A DNA stretch of 64,000 bases from CAVYHJ01 sp963768165 [NCBI: uncultured bacterium] (GCA_963768165.1 CAVYHJ010000028.1:62001-126000); one strand, 5' to 3'. Shown: positions 36,687 through 46,062, counted from the first letter of the stretch. The notes: generated by a model not told the origin, from the letters alone. A program made the numbers and translations.

Positions 36687-38006
36687 TCAAGTTTTAAGGA
36701 TGAAAGGCCAGCTCATAAGGTCTGCCGAGGACCAAAGACCCGAGAACCAAGTTCGTCTTTTCATGGAAAGGGACAATTTAAGGATCCTTGAATTTCCCTT
36801 CTGAATCAAATAGCCACCTACCGCAAAAACCTTATAGCGAATGGTTTTTAAAAAGGGCTTGGATGTCCCTCCGAGAAGGGCTTGCCGAAAAAGACTCATC
36901 AGATTATACGCCAGCATCACGAAATTTAAGGTAGCCTCGGTGGCCCAAAAGTGATGGGTATTAAACCGGTCTGCCCCAAAGTCATACTTTACTTCTTTGA
37001 TACGGTTTTCGGCATCGGCCCGATTGCGATACAGGTCATACACCATCTTGGGAGACAAGTCTACATTGGTCACAAAACAACTGTAGCGATACTTCTGGTA
37101 GAGGGTTTCGTCCGAAAACAAACGTAATTGTTTTCCCACCGCCTTGGGACGCTTTTCGATTTCCTGCCGAACCATAATCAGACGTCGGGGAGCCTTCCAG
37201 GAATCGGCTTGATAGAAGGTCTCGGCAATCTCCAATCCCTCGTCCAGTTTTAACCATCCCTTCTGCCGGAGGACCACCGCTTGAAGAGGAGGATAAAACT
37301 TGGCCGCCAGGATATAGGACGTCGGACGATGGGTTTCCAGATACTCCATGATTCTATCGCTGTAGAATCCACTATCCGCTCGAATCAACCCTACACTTTT
37401 CCCCTGAAGCTTGTTTAGGGTATCTTCCAAAAAACCTAAAAAATTATTGGTCGTGTGGCTGTCTCCGGACCGCAGCCAAAAATTAGCCACCATCCGACAA
37501 TCGGGAATAAATGCCATCAACGGATGATGCGATTTTCTCCCCCGTTTCTTAGGATTATAGCCCTTCTTGCTCCCTTGCTGTTCCCCATAACGAGTCAGGA
37601 CCGTGGAATCAAAATCCAAGGTATAGTTGTCAAAATGTATATTCCGAAAAAACCATTGATATAAATGCGTGAAAACCCGTTGATTGGTGGCTTGCGTAAA
37701 TTTATTGAAATAGCGTGCAAAGGCTTTATTCCCCGCCATCCGTTTCCAATCGAAGATCTCCTTGACCACTTCATCCTGTCGCGTCACTTCCAAATGCTCA
37801 AAACAATTCGCCCCACACCATACCCCGACCCAAAAGTTCTGGATCAATTGACTGGGACGGTACCCTCGATTAGATCCTTGTTGGGGGAGTGGCGCTTCTT
37901 TCAGGGTCTCCTCCATCTGGATTTGCTCCAGCATCTTCCTCAGGATACTCATCCCACCCCAGGGGGTTATTTCTTTGTCTGTATATTCTATTTTTAGATT
38001 CTTCAT
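36687..38006 (-). CDS. IS1380-family transposase
   Basis: 439 residues, full length for the family. DDE-type residues are visible: LDFDSTVLTRYGEQQGSKKG with KKRGRKSHHPL (first Asp), GLIRADSGFYS (second Asp) and the YRNRADAENRIKEVKYDFGA segment (Glu) with the typical Y-x-x-R-x-x-x-E-x-x-I-K spacing. The frame is intact, so it may be active. I could not identify terminal inverted repeats or a target duplication with confidence; the left side ends near 36600-36680 and the right near 38040-38090. It separates the DUF6978 cassette from the helicase. Confidence 0.9.
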   Translation of the reverse strand: MKNLKIEYTDKEITPWGGMSILRKMLEQIQMEETLKEAPLPQQGSNRGYRPSQLIQNFWVGVWCGANCFEHLEVTRQDEVVKEIFDWKRMAGNKAFARYFNKFTQATNQRVFTHLYQWFFRNIHFDNYTLDFDSTVLTRYGEQQGSKKGYNPKKRGRKSHHPLMAFIPDCRMVANFWLRSGDSHTTNNFLGFLEDTLNKLQGKSVGLIRADSGFYSDRIMEYLETHRPTSYILAAKFYPPLQAVVLRQKGWLKLDEGLEIAETFYQADSWKAPRRLIMVRQEIEKRPKAVGKQLRLFSDETLYQKYRYSCFVTNVDLSPKMVYDLYRNRADAENRIKEVKYDFGADRFNTHHFWATEATLNFVMLAYNLMSLFRQALLGGTSKPFLKTIRYKVFAVGGYLIQKGNSRILKLSLSMKRRTWFSGLWSSADLMSWPFILKT

Positions 38007-38280
38007 AATGTCCTTTATTCTTACACACCTTGACCCGTTTTTTAACCCCCCTTTGCCCAGGTCTATAGCACTCTATCTATTTAGGTTACCTATCTGTTTC
38101 TCTAATGACCGCCATTAGAAACTATTGCCCCTATTGACGAATTTGGGATAATAATTATACAAATGTATAATTGTTCCAAATGATTGATTTTATTGAGGAT
38201 AAAAAACCTTCTCCGTTTGGAGAAAGTTTTCCCGCATTCCCTTGAAATGCCAGCCAAAAATCAACCTTGTTCGCTCTTGC

Positions 38281-38309
38281 AAGCGGAATTGAAAATAACA
38301 ATTCCGCTT
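38281..38309. repeat. Small perfect hairpin, 'GGAATTG-N7-CAATTCC' family, copy 2
   Basis: AAGCGGAATTG, loop AAAATAA, CAATTCCGCTT: an 11-bp perfect stem. Same core and loop length as 8723-8753 and 50434-50464. Confidence 0.85.
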
Positions 38310-38373
38310 AAAACCCGTTAAAAGACAAATATCTGGTTCCGGATTTACTTCGCATCCGGTTGGGGGATTTCAC

Positions 38374-38402
38374 TTGACAAGAGGTTGGGATTGGTCTATT
38401 AT
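38374..38402 (+). promoter_or_regulatory. Promoter of the helicase gene
   Basis: TTGACA (38374-38379), 17-base spacer, TATTAT (38397-38402), then an AAGGAGG ribosome site at 38432-38438, five bases before the ATG. Near-perfect on all three elements, so strong expression is plausible. Confidence 0.8.
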
Positions 38403-38443
38403 ACCTAACGTAATATAGGATAATATGGAAAAAGGAGGAAAGT

Positions 38444-41206
38444 ATGCAAATACGGTATTTGGAAGCGTTCGGGGTATTGCCTGAAATCATTGATTTATGG
38501 GAAAAGGGGTATGGGAGTGAGTTATTGCCAATTCAGGAGAGGGCGGTGAAAGAGTACGGGGTCTTGGACGGGAAAAGTTTGGTGGTGTTGGGGGCGACTT
38601 CATCGGGGAAGACATTTATCGCGGAGATGGCGAGCGCGAAACGGGCGTGCGCCAGGGAGAAGGTGATTTACGCGGTGTCGTTAAAATCGTTGGCGGAGGA
38701 AAAGTTCCGGCAGTTTCGGAAGATGTACGGGGATTTCGGGATACGGGTGGCGGTTTCTCACCGGGACCGCAGAGAATTCGATTATGCCATTGAGCAAGGA
38801 CATTTTGAAATCGCCATTGTGGTGTATGAAAAACTGCACGGGTTACTCATCCGCAATCCCGATTTATTGCGGGAGACGCGGTTGGTGGTGATTGATGAAT
38901 TGCAAATGCTGGGCGATGAAGACCGGGGTGCGGATTTGGAATTATTGTTGACCATGATGATAGAGGCGACCCGCCAGTCGCCCCTACAAATCATTGGATT
39001 ATCTGCCGTGCTGAATAACCCGGAAGAAATCGCGCGATGGTTGAAGGCGCAATTGCTGGTGCATTATGCCAGACCGGTGGAATTGCGCAAAGGGGTATTG
39101 TGCGATGGAGTGTATCAATACCGGGAACATAATACGGGGACGGTGGGGCAGGAATTTTTTCTCCATCGCTCTTCACCCCTCTCCTTATCAAGGAGAGGGG
39201 GCGGGGGTGAGGTAGACCCGTATCATTCTGAATTGATTTTAGAAACCGTGCGGTTTTTAGCAGAAGAAAAAAACGAATCGAGCATTGTCTTTGTCCCAAC
39301 CAAGGCGTTGGCACGGCAATGGGCGGAGAAATTGTCCGAGAAATCCAAATTGGCACCCGCGAAATCCGTGATGGAATCGTTACGGGAGTATGAGGAGAGC
39401 GCGGCGAGGGAAGTGTTATTGAAAACGTTAGATCGCGGGATGGGATATCACAACGCGGATTTGCCGATGGAGATACGAGAAGTAATAGAGAGAGGATTTC
39501 AAAGCGGAGAAATCAAAATATTATTCGCCACCAGCACGTTGGGACAGGGGTTAAATTTCGCAGCACAGAATACCGTCATCGTGCCGGAAATTTATAAATA
39601 TTCGGTGAAGAGCGGAGGGTTATTGACGTATGCGATTCCGCCGTCCCAGTTGGAAAATCAAGGGGGGAGAGCAGGACGATATGGATATTCGGCGGAATTC
39701 GGGCGGATGATTTTAATCGCGGAATCGGAACATGAAAAGACCATGTTGTGGGCGCAGTATATCAACGGACGATCCCCCGAAAATAACGGGAAGGGACTGG
39801 CGCAACATTTCGAGTTGTTGCACCCGGCATTGGCGGGGACGAGTTGGGAAACGCAGGTTTTGCGATTGGTATCATCGGGATGGTGTAAGACAGAAATGGA
39901 AATTAACCAATTTTTCGAGAAGACATTGAGTGCACCGTTGTTCCCATTGCAGGCGGTGGCGACAGGGAAAACTTTAGCGGATAAAATCAAACAGAATCTG
40001 GAAACGTTAGAGAATGCGGATTTTCTTTCGCAATCACCGGAGGGGAATTTGACGGTAACGGAATGGGGTCAGATTTGCGCATCGAGCGGGGTGCGGATTC
40101 AGACAATGGAGTGGATTAAAAAATGGATTTCATATTTTGACGGGAGTTCGATCGAGCTGTTGGAGTTGCTCTTGATGCTGGCGTTCACGGAGGACGCGAT
40201 GCGATTTCGGATTCCCATCCGGGAGGGGGAAGTGCGGTCGAATTATTACCGGTCACAATTATTGAAAAGGGTTCATGACAGAAATATGGATTCACGAAAA
40301 TTAATAGAGCCGTTGTTGAAAGAGTCGGTGCCCTTGCCCAAGGAAAAGACGGGGGCGATTAAGAAAACCTTGGTGTTGCAGGATTGGATCACGGAAATGG
40401 AGACGGTGGACTTGGAGCGAAAATATAATTTGCACGCGGGAATGATCCGGTTATTGGCAGGAGATATGGTATGGCTGCTGCGGGTATTTATGACGTGTGT
40501 CTCCAACAAGGGATGGACAGAAGAGCAGGTAAAAAATCTGGAACTATTAGCAGAAAAATTAAATTATGGTGTGACGGAATCGGGGTTGGTGTTCGCTCGA
40601 TTACCGATTTGTGGATTGGGTAGGAATCATATCCACGCTTTAGTCCGCGCGGGATTTGAGAAACCGGAGGTGTTGAAAGAGATGCCTTTGCTGGAATTGT
40701 CAAGAATCATCCCTGAAACATTGGCGGAAAAGATATTAAGCCAACTAAATGAGAATATGCCCGAAATACAAATACCAAAGCCCATAATTCAGGATTACAC
40801 ACGAGACCGGATTTGTTTGACGGGGAAAGCGGTGAAACGGCGCACAGTGGTGGTCATGAATGGAAAAGAATTGGAATTAATCAATAGTTCGTATCTGGTG
40901 TTATTGAAATTAGCACGGGCACTCCAAAACCAACGTAATGAAATTCCCCAATCCGGCTGGATTCACCGGGATGAGTTGGATTCATCCGACCAATGGCGGA
41001 ATATTTCACGGTTACGGTGCGCGCTGATGCCGTTCTTAATTGACGTGAAAGAACCGGTTATTGATAATGACAATATGGGGTATTACCGTCTGCGATTGCA
41101 TCCCGAAAATCTGGTCATTGAGGAAGAGAATCATCAACAGCATTGGAATCATGAGTTTCATCCATTGATTCATGAAAAGGTAAAATCCAATATTCCAACC
41201 AGTTGA
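38444..41206 (+). CDS. Superfamily 2 helicase, Ski2/Hel308-like, with C-terminal winged-helix-like domain
   Basis: 920 residues. ATP-dependent nucleic acid translocase. Seen: Q-like LLPIQERAV at 27-35, Walker A GATSSGKT at 50-57, Walker B/motif II DELQ at 151-154 (instead of DEAH/DEVH), motif III LSAV at 186-189, and motif VI QLENQGGRAGR at 402-412. The architecture after the two RecA domains (winged helix, then a helical 'ratchet'-like region, HhH-like RAGFEKPEVLKEMPLLELSR near 740) is that of Hel308-type proteins. The last ~100 residues (VVVMNGKELELINSSYLVLL, then ISRLRCALMPFL and GYYRLRL) resemble an OmpR-type winged helix. Residues about 241-258 come from an in-frame palindromic repeat between the RecA domains. 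Bacterial members are uncommon and often accessory; no defence partner is recognised beside it. Confidence 0.87.
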   Translation: MQIRYLEAFGVLPEIIDLWEKGYGSELLPIQERAVKEYGVLDGKSLVVLGATSSGKTFIAEMASAKRACAREKVIYAVSLKSLAEEKFRQFRKMYGDFGIRVAVSHRDRREFDYAIEQGHFEIAIVVYEKLHGLLIRNPDLLRETRLVVIDELQMLGDEDRGADLELLLTMMIEATRQSPLQIIGLSAVLNNPEEIARWLKAQLLVHYARPVELRKGVLCDGVYQYREHNTGTVGQEFFLHRSSPLSLSRRGGGGEVDPYHSELILETVRFLAEEKNESSIVFVPTKALARQWAEKLSEKSKLAPAKSVMESLREYEESAAREVLLKTLDRGMGYHNADLPMEIREVIERGFQSGEIKILFATSTLGQGLNFAAQNTVIVPEIYKYSVKSGGLLTYAIPPSQLENQGGRAGRYGYSAEFGRMILIAESEHEKTMLWAQYINGRSPENNGKGLAQHFELLHPALAGTSWETQVLRLVSSGWCKTEMEINQFFEKTLSAPLFPLQAVATGKTLADKIKQNLETLENADFLSQSPEGNLTVTEWGQICASSGVRIQTMEWIKKWISYFDGSSIELLELLLMLAFTEDAMRFRIPIREGEVRSNYYRSQLLKRVHDRNMDSRKLIEPLLKESVPLPKEKTGAIKKTLVLQDWITEMETVDLERKYNLHAGMIRLLAGDMVWLLRVFMTCVSNKGWTEEQVKNLELLAEKLNYGVTESGLVFARLPICGLGRNHIHALVRAGFEKPEVLKEMPLLELSRIIPETLAEKILSQLNENMPEIQIPKPIIQDYTRDRICLTGKAVKRRTVVVMNGKELELINSSYLVLLKLARALQNQRNEIPQSGWIHRDELDSSDQWRNISRLRCALMPFLIDVKEPVIDNDNMGYYRLRLHPENLVIEEENHQQHWNHEFHPLIHEKVKSNIPTS
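39171..39214 (+). repeat. In-frame palindromic repeat (CCCCTCTCCTT family), copy B
   Basis: CCCCTCTCCTT (39176-39186), 3-base loop, AAGGAGAGGGG (39190-39200): 11-bp perfect stem, then the tail GCGGGGGTGAGGTA. It encodes SSPLSLSRRGGGGEV in the loop between the helicase RecA domains. Confidence 0.9.
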
Positions 41207-41232
41207 CGAAAAATGCGGAGTTTCTTTATAGT
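41203..41232 (+). promoter_or_regulatory. Promoter of the OmpA-domain gene
   Basis: TTGACG (41203-41208, overlapping the helicase stop), 18-base spacer, TATAGT (41227-41232). Identical hexamers and spacing to the rpiB promoter. Confidence 0.7.
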
Positions 41233-41310
41233 AATATCCTCAATGTGATGTAAACTATCCCAGACTATTTCAGGTATACGTTTATGTATCCATCAGGAGT
41301 GTTACGATAA

Positions 41311-42354
41311 ATGAAGAGAAATATGTATAAAGTAAGCCTATTGGCCATTTTGGTTCTGTCCATGGCTGTTAGCGTGCACGCCTATCTGAATGGGCGGATT
41401 ATAGATGCCTACCAGACACCTTTTCTTTATGTGTATGGATCCATAAGTCCGAACCCGTTTGAAAATGAAGTACTTCAAAAGACTACACAAGATGTGGTGG
41501 ATAAATGGAAAGTTTTGCGAGGAGAAGTGGTGCCCATTAAAAAGGATGTGGACGTAACCGATGAGGACATTCAAAAATATAATTTGCTCCTTTATGGAAA
41601 CGAACATTCAAATAAAATTCTCCAGCGGATTGGCAAAGATTTACCCATTCGAATCACCGATGAAGCGATTATTGTCGGAGAGCGGAAATACATCTCCTGG
41701 GATGAAGGCGCTATTTTTATCGCGCCCAACCCGCTTAGTCCCAATAGATATGTGGTCGTGTACGGAGCGTTAAGTTATCACGGTTTCCCGCATATTAACG
41801 CGGTAAAAGCGGATTTTACTGATTTTGTAATTTTCAATTCCAATACCAAAGCCGTTAAATTCGAGCGTCCATCACCACCTTTGGAAGAGGGATTTTTCGA
41901 CAAAACCGATCCGATGCATTGGAAGGTAATTCCCTTGCCGAAACCACCAGCAAGAATTAATGTGGAGACATCCTATGAACCCATTAGAAAATCGTTAGTG
42001 TTTCCACCCGCCAAAAAAGTCACACTGGAAAAATCGCGCATTTTCTTTGATATTGGGAAAACGACACTCAAATCCTCTGATAAAGAGGATTTGTCGAAAA
42101 TTGCCAAGACATTGCATGATGGCGGGTATCCCGCTATTTTGATTACCGGGTACATTGATTCCACCGATTCACTAGAGTCCAATAAAAAGCTGGCGTTACA
42201 ACGCGCGAACGCTGTCAAAACCTATCTTGCCAACCAAAAAGTTCCTGAAAGTACCATGACGGTTCGCAGTTCCGGGAATGAAAAACCGCCGGCCTCAACC
42301 AAGACTCAAAAACAGAATCGTTTCGTAGAGATCAAACTGGTTCATCCTAACTAG
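41311..42354 (+). CDS. Exported protein with C-terminal OmpA/MotB-like domain
   Basis: 347 residues. Signal peptide to about residue 24 (LLAILVLSMAVSVHA). Residues ~35-155 (FLYVYGS, YNLLLYGNEHSNKILQRIGK, GAIFIAPNPLSPNRYVVVYG) resemble a segment that precedes the hydrolase domain in some exported serine-esterase/prolyl-oligopeptidase proteins, but no hydrolase domain follows. Residues ~235-345 are OmpA-like: IFFDIGKTTLKSSDKEDLSK, ITGYIDSTDSLESNKKLALQ, RANAVKTYL; the usual NxxLSxxRA is SNKKLALQRA. The domain normally binds peptidoglycan. The combination is unusual to me; the role is unknown. Confidence 0.82.
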   Translation: MKRNMYKVSLLAILVLSMAVSVHAYLNGRIIDAYQTPFLYVYGSISPNPFENEVLQKTTQDVVDKWKVLRGEVVPIKKDVDVTDEDIQKYNLLLYGNEHSNKILQRIGKDLPIRITDEAIIVGERKYISWDEGAIFIAPNPLSPNRYVVVYGALSYHGFPHINAVKADFTDFVIFNSNTKAVKFERPSPPLEEGFFDKTDPMHWKVIPLPKPPARINVETSYEPIRKSLVFPPAKKVTLEKSRIFFDIGKTTLKSSDKEDLSKIAKTLHDGGYPAILITGYIDSTDSLESNKKLALQRANAVKTYLANQKVPESTMTVRSSGNEKPPASTKTQKQNRFVEIKLVHPN

Positions 42355-42452
42355 AAACCATCTTATCGCACATTGTTTGCGTTATGTTTTTCGAACTTGT
42401 CCTTTCCCCGATTGGATAACTCTGATAAAATAACACCATTCCGTAAATTCAT

Positions 42453-42529
42453 GCGCCCGTAGCTCAATTGGATAGAGCGTTAGCCTCCGGAGCTAAAGGT
42501 TGTGCGTTCAATTCGCGCCGGGCGCACCA
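42453..42529 (+). tRNA. tRNA-Arg (anticodon CCG)
   Basis: Acceptor stem GCGCCCG/CGGGCGC closes; D arm AGCTCAATTGGATAGAGC; anticodon stem TTAGC/GCTAA around loop CTCCGGA, anticodon CCG reading CGG; T arm with TTCAATTC in the loop region; encoded CCA at 42527-42529. It lies alone between the OmpA-domain and GH130 genes. Confidence 0.96.
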
Positions 42530-42650
42530 ATATTATTCCATCCAGCCAACCAGCATCATGATATCTATTATTCCCGCATTGATGTACAATCAAACAAGGG
42601 TGGATTTGAAAATCGTATTTAAATCCATCGTTTTATTTTAAGGAGATTGA

Positions 42651-43631
42651 ATGATAGAAAAAGGAAATAATTTTCATGATATTCTTTTTCAACGGCACCG
42701 CGGAAATCCAATTTTAACTCCGCGTGATTGGCCTTATCCAATTAATAGCGTAATGAATGCAGGGGCTACATTACTTTCCGATGGAACCACACTTTTGCTT
42801 TGTCGTGTGGAGGACCGAAGCGGCCGATCTCATTTATGCGCCGCGCGTTCAACCAATGGTATAGATAACTGGCAGATTGATTCGAAACCCACTCTCTTGC
42901 CGGATCCAAATAACTATCCGGAAGAAATCTGGGGGATCGAAGACCCACGAATTACTTTTGTACCGGAACTTAAAAAATATGCGATTGCTTATACTTCCTA
43001 CTCAAGAGGGGGACCGGGCGTTTCTCTGGCAATGACGGAGGATTTCAAGAGTTTTGAGCGGATTGGTGTCATAATGACACCGGAAGATAAAGATGCGGCA
43101 TTGTTACCCAGACGATTTGGTGATTACTGGGCATTGATCCATCGGCCAATGACAGGTCTTGGTGCCCATATATGGATATCCTATTCTCCCGATTTGCGTC
43201 ACTGGGGAAGTCATAAATTAATGCTGGAAGCCCGCCGGGGTGCATGGTGGGATGCCAATAAAATCGGTCTTTCTCCGCCGCTCATTGAAACACCCAAAGG
43301 TTGGTTAATGCTTTATCACGGAGTCCGTCAGACGGCGGGTGGATGTCTCTACCGGCTGGGGCTTGCTCTTTTTGATTTAGAAAAACCGGAACATTGTCTT
43401 CACCGTGGTGATAAATGGATTTTTGGTCCGGAAGAGAATTATGAACGATTTGGGGATGTCGGAAATGTGGTTTTTCCCTGCGGATACACAATACTCTCTG
43501 ACGGGGACACGATTCATCTTTATTACGGCTGTGCCGATTCCTGCATCGGATTGGCTTCCGGCAGTATTAAATCAATTTTGAAATGGTTGGAAACCCCCGG
43601 GAATTGTGATAAAGATAAAAATCAGTATTAG
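42651..43631 (+). CDS. GH130-family glycoside phosphorylase/hydrolase
   Basis: 326 residues, five-bladed propeller family acting on beta-mannosides, mostly as phosphorylases releasing mannose-1-phosphate. Seen: RHRGNPILTPRDWPYPINSV, NAGATLLSDGTTLLLCRVED, GIEDPRIT with the catalytic Asp (D98), GVSLAMTEDF, KIGLSPPLIETPKGWLMLYH and YRLGLALFDLEKP. No signal peptide, so cytoplasmic. An AAGGAG ribosome site precedes the ATG. It is convergent with a GT4 fused to a helical domain, 20 bases away, suggesting a shared glycan. The linkage specificity (beta-1,2 or beta-1,4) cannot be read from sequence here. Confidence 0.93.
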   Translation: MIEKGNNFHDILFQRHRGNPILTPRDWPYPINSVMNAGATLLSDGTTLLLCRVEDRSGRSHLCAARSTNGIDNWQIDSKPTLLPDPNNYPEEIWGIEDPRITFVPELKKYAIAYTSYSRGGPGVSLAMTEDFKSFERIGVIMTPEDKDAALLPRRFGDYWALIHRPMTGLGAHIWISYSPDLRHWGSHKLMLEARRGAWWDANKIGLSPPLIETPKGWLMLYHGVRQTAGGCLYRLGLALFDLEKPEHCLHRGDKWIFGPEENYERFGDVGNVVFPCGYTILSDGDTIHLYYGCADSCIGLASGSIKSILKWLETPGNCDKDKNQY

Positions 43632-43651
43632 CTTTGAGATTCCACGCTTTT

Positions 43652-45991
43652 TTATATAGACTGTTGGTTCTCTAGTGATTCTTTTTGTATATCCGCCGGA
43701 AGTTGTTTTATTTCAGTTTCCGCTCTAATCTGATACATTTCATGTAACGCCAAAAGGAAGCTGATAGTGGATTCAGACCCAAAATTTTGGCTGACTTCCG
43801 TGGCTTCCAATCCATCAGCACATCCTCCTGAACGAAAATCACAGAGCGGCAAGTTTAAATCATTATTGCCTAAAAACCATTCGTAGGCACTTTGCATCTT
43901 ATTCAGATAATCTAAATCCCCTGTAACACGATAAGCCCATCCATAACATTCTACCAAGTCAGCGGCATCAATCGGCTGTTGAGCAAAACGTGGAATGGTT
44001 TCACCCTTGCGATACCATCCTTGATTACCGACCAGAGAGAAATGATCTTCTTTCCAATAAAGTTTCGTCAGGAAATCGAGAGATTCCAATCCAATATTAA
44101 TCAAGTCTTTTCGTTCCAACGCTTTCCCTGCCATCAGCATAGCTTGCGGTAATTTGGCATTCGCATAAGAAATAACATTTTCAAACCAACGCCAATCCGG
44201 AGTGACAGAATTTTTATACCATTGCGACATTTTCACTGCCAGGGTTTCCAATTGTCGGCGAATCCCGGTGGCACCGGCATAATGTTCCAGATAATAATAC
44301 AATCCCAACATACTATACGCTACAGCTCGCGGAGAAGGGAGGTTTTCCAGAGCCGGCAAGGCATGTTCAAAAAGTTGGCGGGAAAGCCGTCGAATCTGCT
44401 CTTGAGGGGCACGAGAAACGGCATAACCTAATGCCCAAACACTGCGCCCCAAGGAATCATCACTGCCTTCCTTATCCAACCATTTTCGGTCATAATCCAT
44501 AAAATTATGGAATCGCCCATCGGGAAGCTGCGCATAGTCGAGGAAAGAAAGATAGTTATGTGCCAAAGGGAGAACTTCATTGACACGAGAAACCTCAAAG
44601 TTTTTAAGAATTAACAGAAAGGCACGCGCGTTATCATCCGTGGTATAGCCATCCTTGCGCCGAGGCGTAAAGGAAGTTGCATGTTGAAAAATCCCTGTAT
44701 CATCTGTCAGCAATTGTAAATGACCCAAATTGATTTGAAGCAATGTAATCGGTGAGGTAACTATATTTTGAAGTGGTATATTTACAGTTTGCGCAGGATC
44801 ATTATAAATTTCTTGAAAGAGTTCCAGATAACGGCGCGCTACCTGCCGCCAGGTGGTATCCCGGGCAAATAAGTAGGCACGTTTCCTACATTGCTGATAA
44901 AAAAGGTCATCAACCAAGTATCTTCGAATTTGTTGAGTTAACGCCTTGGAATCCTGAAAATCAAATAACAATCCCCGCTCTTCCGCCAAGACTTCCTCGG
45001 CATACCAATAAGGAGTGCTGATTATCGCCTTCCCACTGCCTAATGCAAATGCCAGTGTGCCGCTAACGGCTTGTTCACGCGTCAAATAGGGACTTAGATA
45101 AATATCCGCCGCTGAAAGGAAATTATAAAGTTCTTCGCTCTTGAGATAACGGTTATAAAACAGCACGTGTTTTTCCAAACCCAGTTTTTTGGTAAGCAAT
45201 TCCAAACTGGCACGGTATTGTTCCCCCGATTGGCGTTTCACGTCTGGATGGGTCGCCCCAAGAACTACAAAAGTTATAGCTGGAAATTCTTTAATCAAAG
45301 GTGGAAGAGCTTTCAAAACAACTTCAACCCCCTTATTGGGACTTAACAGGCCAAAGGTCAGCAAAACTTTTCTTCCTTCCAAGGCAAACTGATCTTTGTA
45401 AAAACTTGGATCCACGAAAGGCAAATCCGGGACGCCGTGAGGGATAATTCGTATTTTTGATGAAGGTACTTTATAAACCTCTTCCAGAATACGTTTGGAA
45501 CGATTCGTCATGACAATCAGTACAAAAGACCGTTCAATAAGTTTATTGGCTACACGCCGTTGATTGAGAGTGGGTTCTTCTAAAACCGTGTGAAGAACCG
45601 CCACCACGGGTTTCCTCAATTCTTCCAAGAGTGAAAGCAAATAGCTGCCGTCTTGTCCGCCGAAAATGCCAAATTCATGTTGAATGCAGACCAAGGCTGT
45701 ATTACTCATATTGATATAATCTGCCACACTGCGATAATCTTCTTCCTTATCGTCATTGAGTTCGAAAGCGACCTTGGAATCGTAGGTGAAATGTTCTTGA
45801 GGACGATTTGCCGCAAAGATTTGACATTGGATATTGGGTGATTCCTCGCGGATGGCGCCCACCAGATCTGAGCAGAAGGTCGCTATCCCGCACTGGCGGG
45901 GAACCCAGGTACTCACAAATGCCAATTTGACAATTTCATCCGTGACTCTGAATTTCTTAAGTGAAGTTTTTCCCGCGTGATTTTCTGACAT
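43652..45991 (-). CDS. GT4 glycosyltransferase fused to an (alpha/alpha) barrel-like domain
   Basis: 779 residues, cytoplasmic. Residues ~20-410 form a GT-B transferase: STWVPRQCGIATFCSDLVGA near 30, HEFGIFGGQDGSYLL near 103, VLLTFGLLSPNKGVEVVLKA, and the donor-site EQAVSGTLAFALGSGKAIIS. Residues ~430-755 are all helical with WALGYAVSR, YTTDDNARAFLLIL, WRWFENVISYANAKLPQAML and FSLVGNQGWYRKG, a pattern of six-hairpin glycosidase-like domains. The fusion is seen with GH130 genes in mannan-type loci, so synthesis or remodelling of a mannoside is a reasonable guess. Product unknown. Confidence 0.87.
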   Translation of the reverse strand: MSENHAGKTSLKKFRVTDEIVKLAFVSTWVPRQCGIATFCSDLVGAIREESPNIQCQIFAANRPQEHFTYDSKVAFELNDDKEEDYRSVADYINMSNTALVCIQHEFGIFGGQDGSYLLSLLEELRKPVVAVLHTVLEEPTLNQRRVANKLIERSFVLIVMTNRSKRILEEVYKVPSSKIRIIPHGVPDLPFVDPSFYKDQFALEGRKVLLTFGLLSPNKGVEVVLKALPPLIKEFPAITFVVLGATHPDVKRQSGEQYRASLELLTKKLGLEKHVLFYNRYLKSEELYNFLSAADIYLSPYLTREQAVSGTLAFALGSGKAIISTPYWYAEEVLAEERGLLFDFQDSKALTQQIRRYLVDDLFYQQCRKRAYLFARDTTWRQVARRYLELFQEIYNDPAQTVNIPLQNIVTSPITLLQINLGHLQLLTDDTGIFQHATSFTPRRKDGYTTDDNARAFLLILKNFEVSRVNEVLPLAHNYLSFLDYAQLPDGRFHNFMDYDRKWLDKEGSDDSLGRSVWALGYAVSRAPQEQIRRLSRQLFEHALPALENLPSPRAVAYSMLGLYYYLEHYAGATGIRRQLETLAVKMSQWYKNSVTPDWRWFENVISYANAKLPQAMLMAGKALERKDLINIGLESLDFLTKLYWKEDHFSLVGNQGWYRKGETIPRFAQQPIDAADLVECYGWAYRVTGDLDYLNKMQSAYEWFLGNNDLNLPLCDFRSGGCADGLEATEVSQNFGSESTISFLLALHEMYQIRAETEIKQLPADIQKESLENQQSI

Positions 45992-46062
45992 TCGTTTACC
46001 TATACTAATAGTATCATAAGAAAAAACAAAATACTTGTGATATATTGATTGAAATAGAAATT

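Larger units (their letters stand above)
38007..38443. other. Gene-free stretch between transposase and helicase
   Basis: Holds the likely right end of the IS element (38007 to ~38090), an AT-rich region, one GGAATTG hairpin (38281-38309) and the helicase promoter. No other gene seen. Confidence 0.7.

Noticed and set aside
36600-38090. Defined terminal inverted repeats of the IS element
   Set aside because: I compared both flanks by eye and found no convincing matching ends; not annotated.
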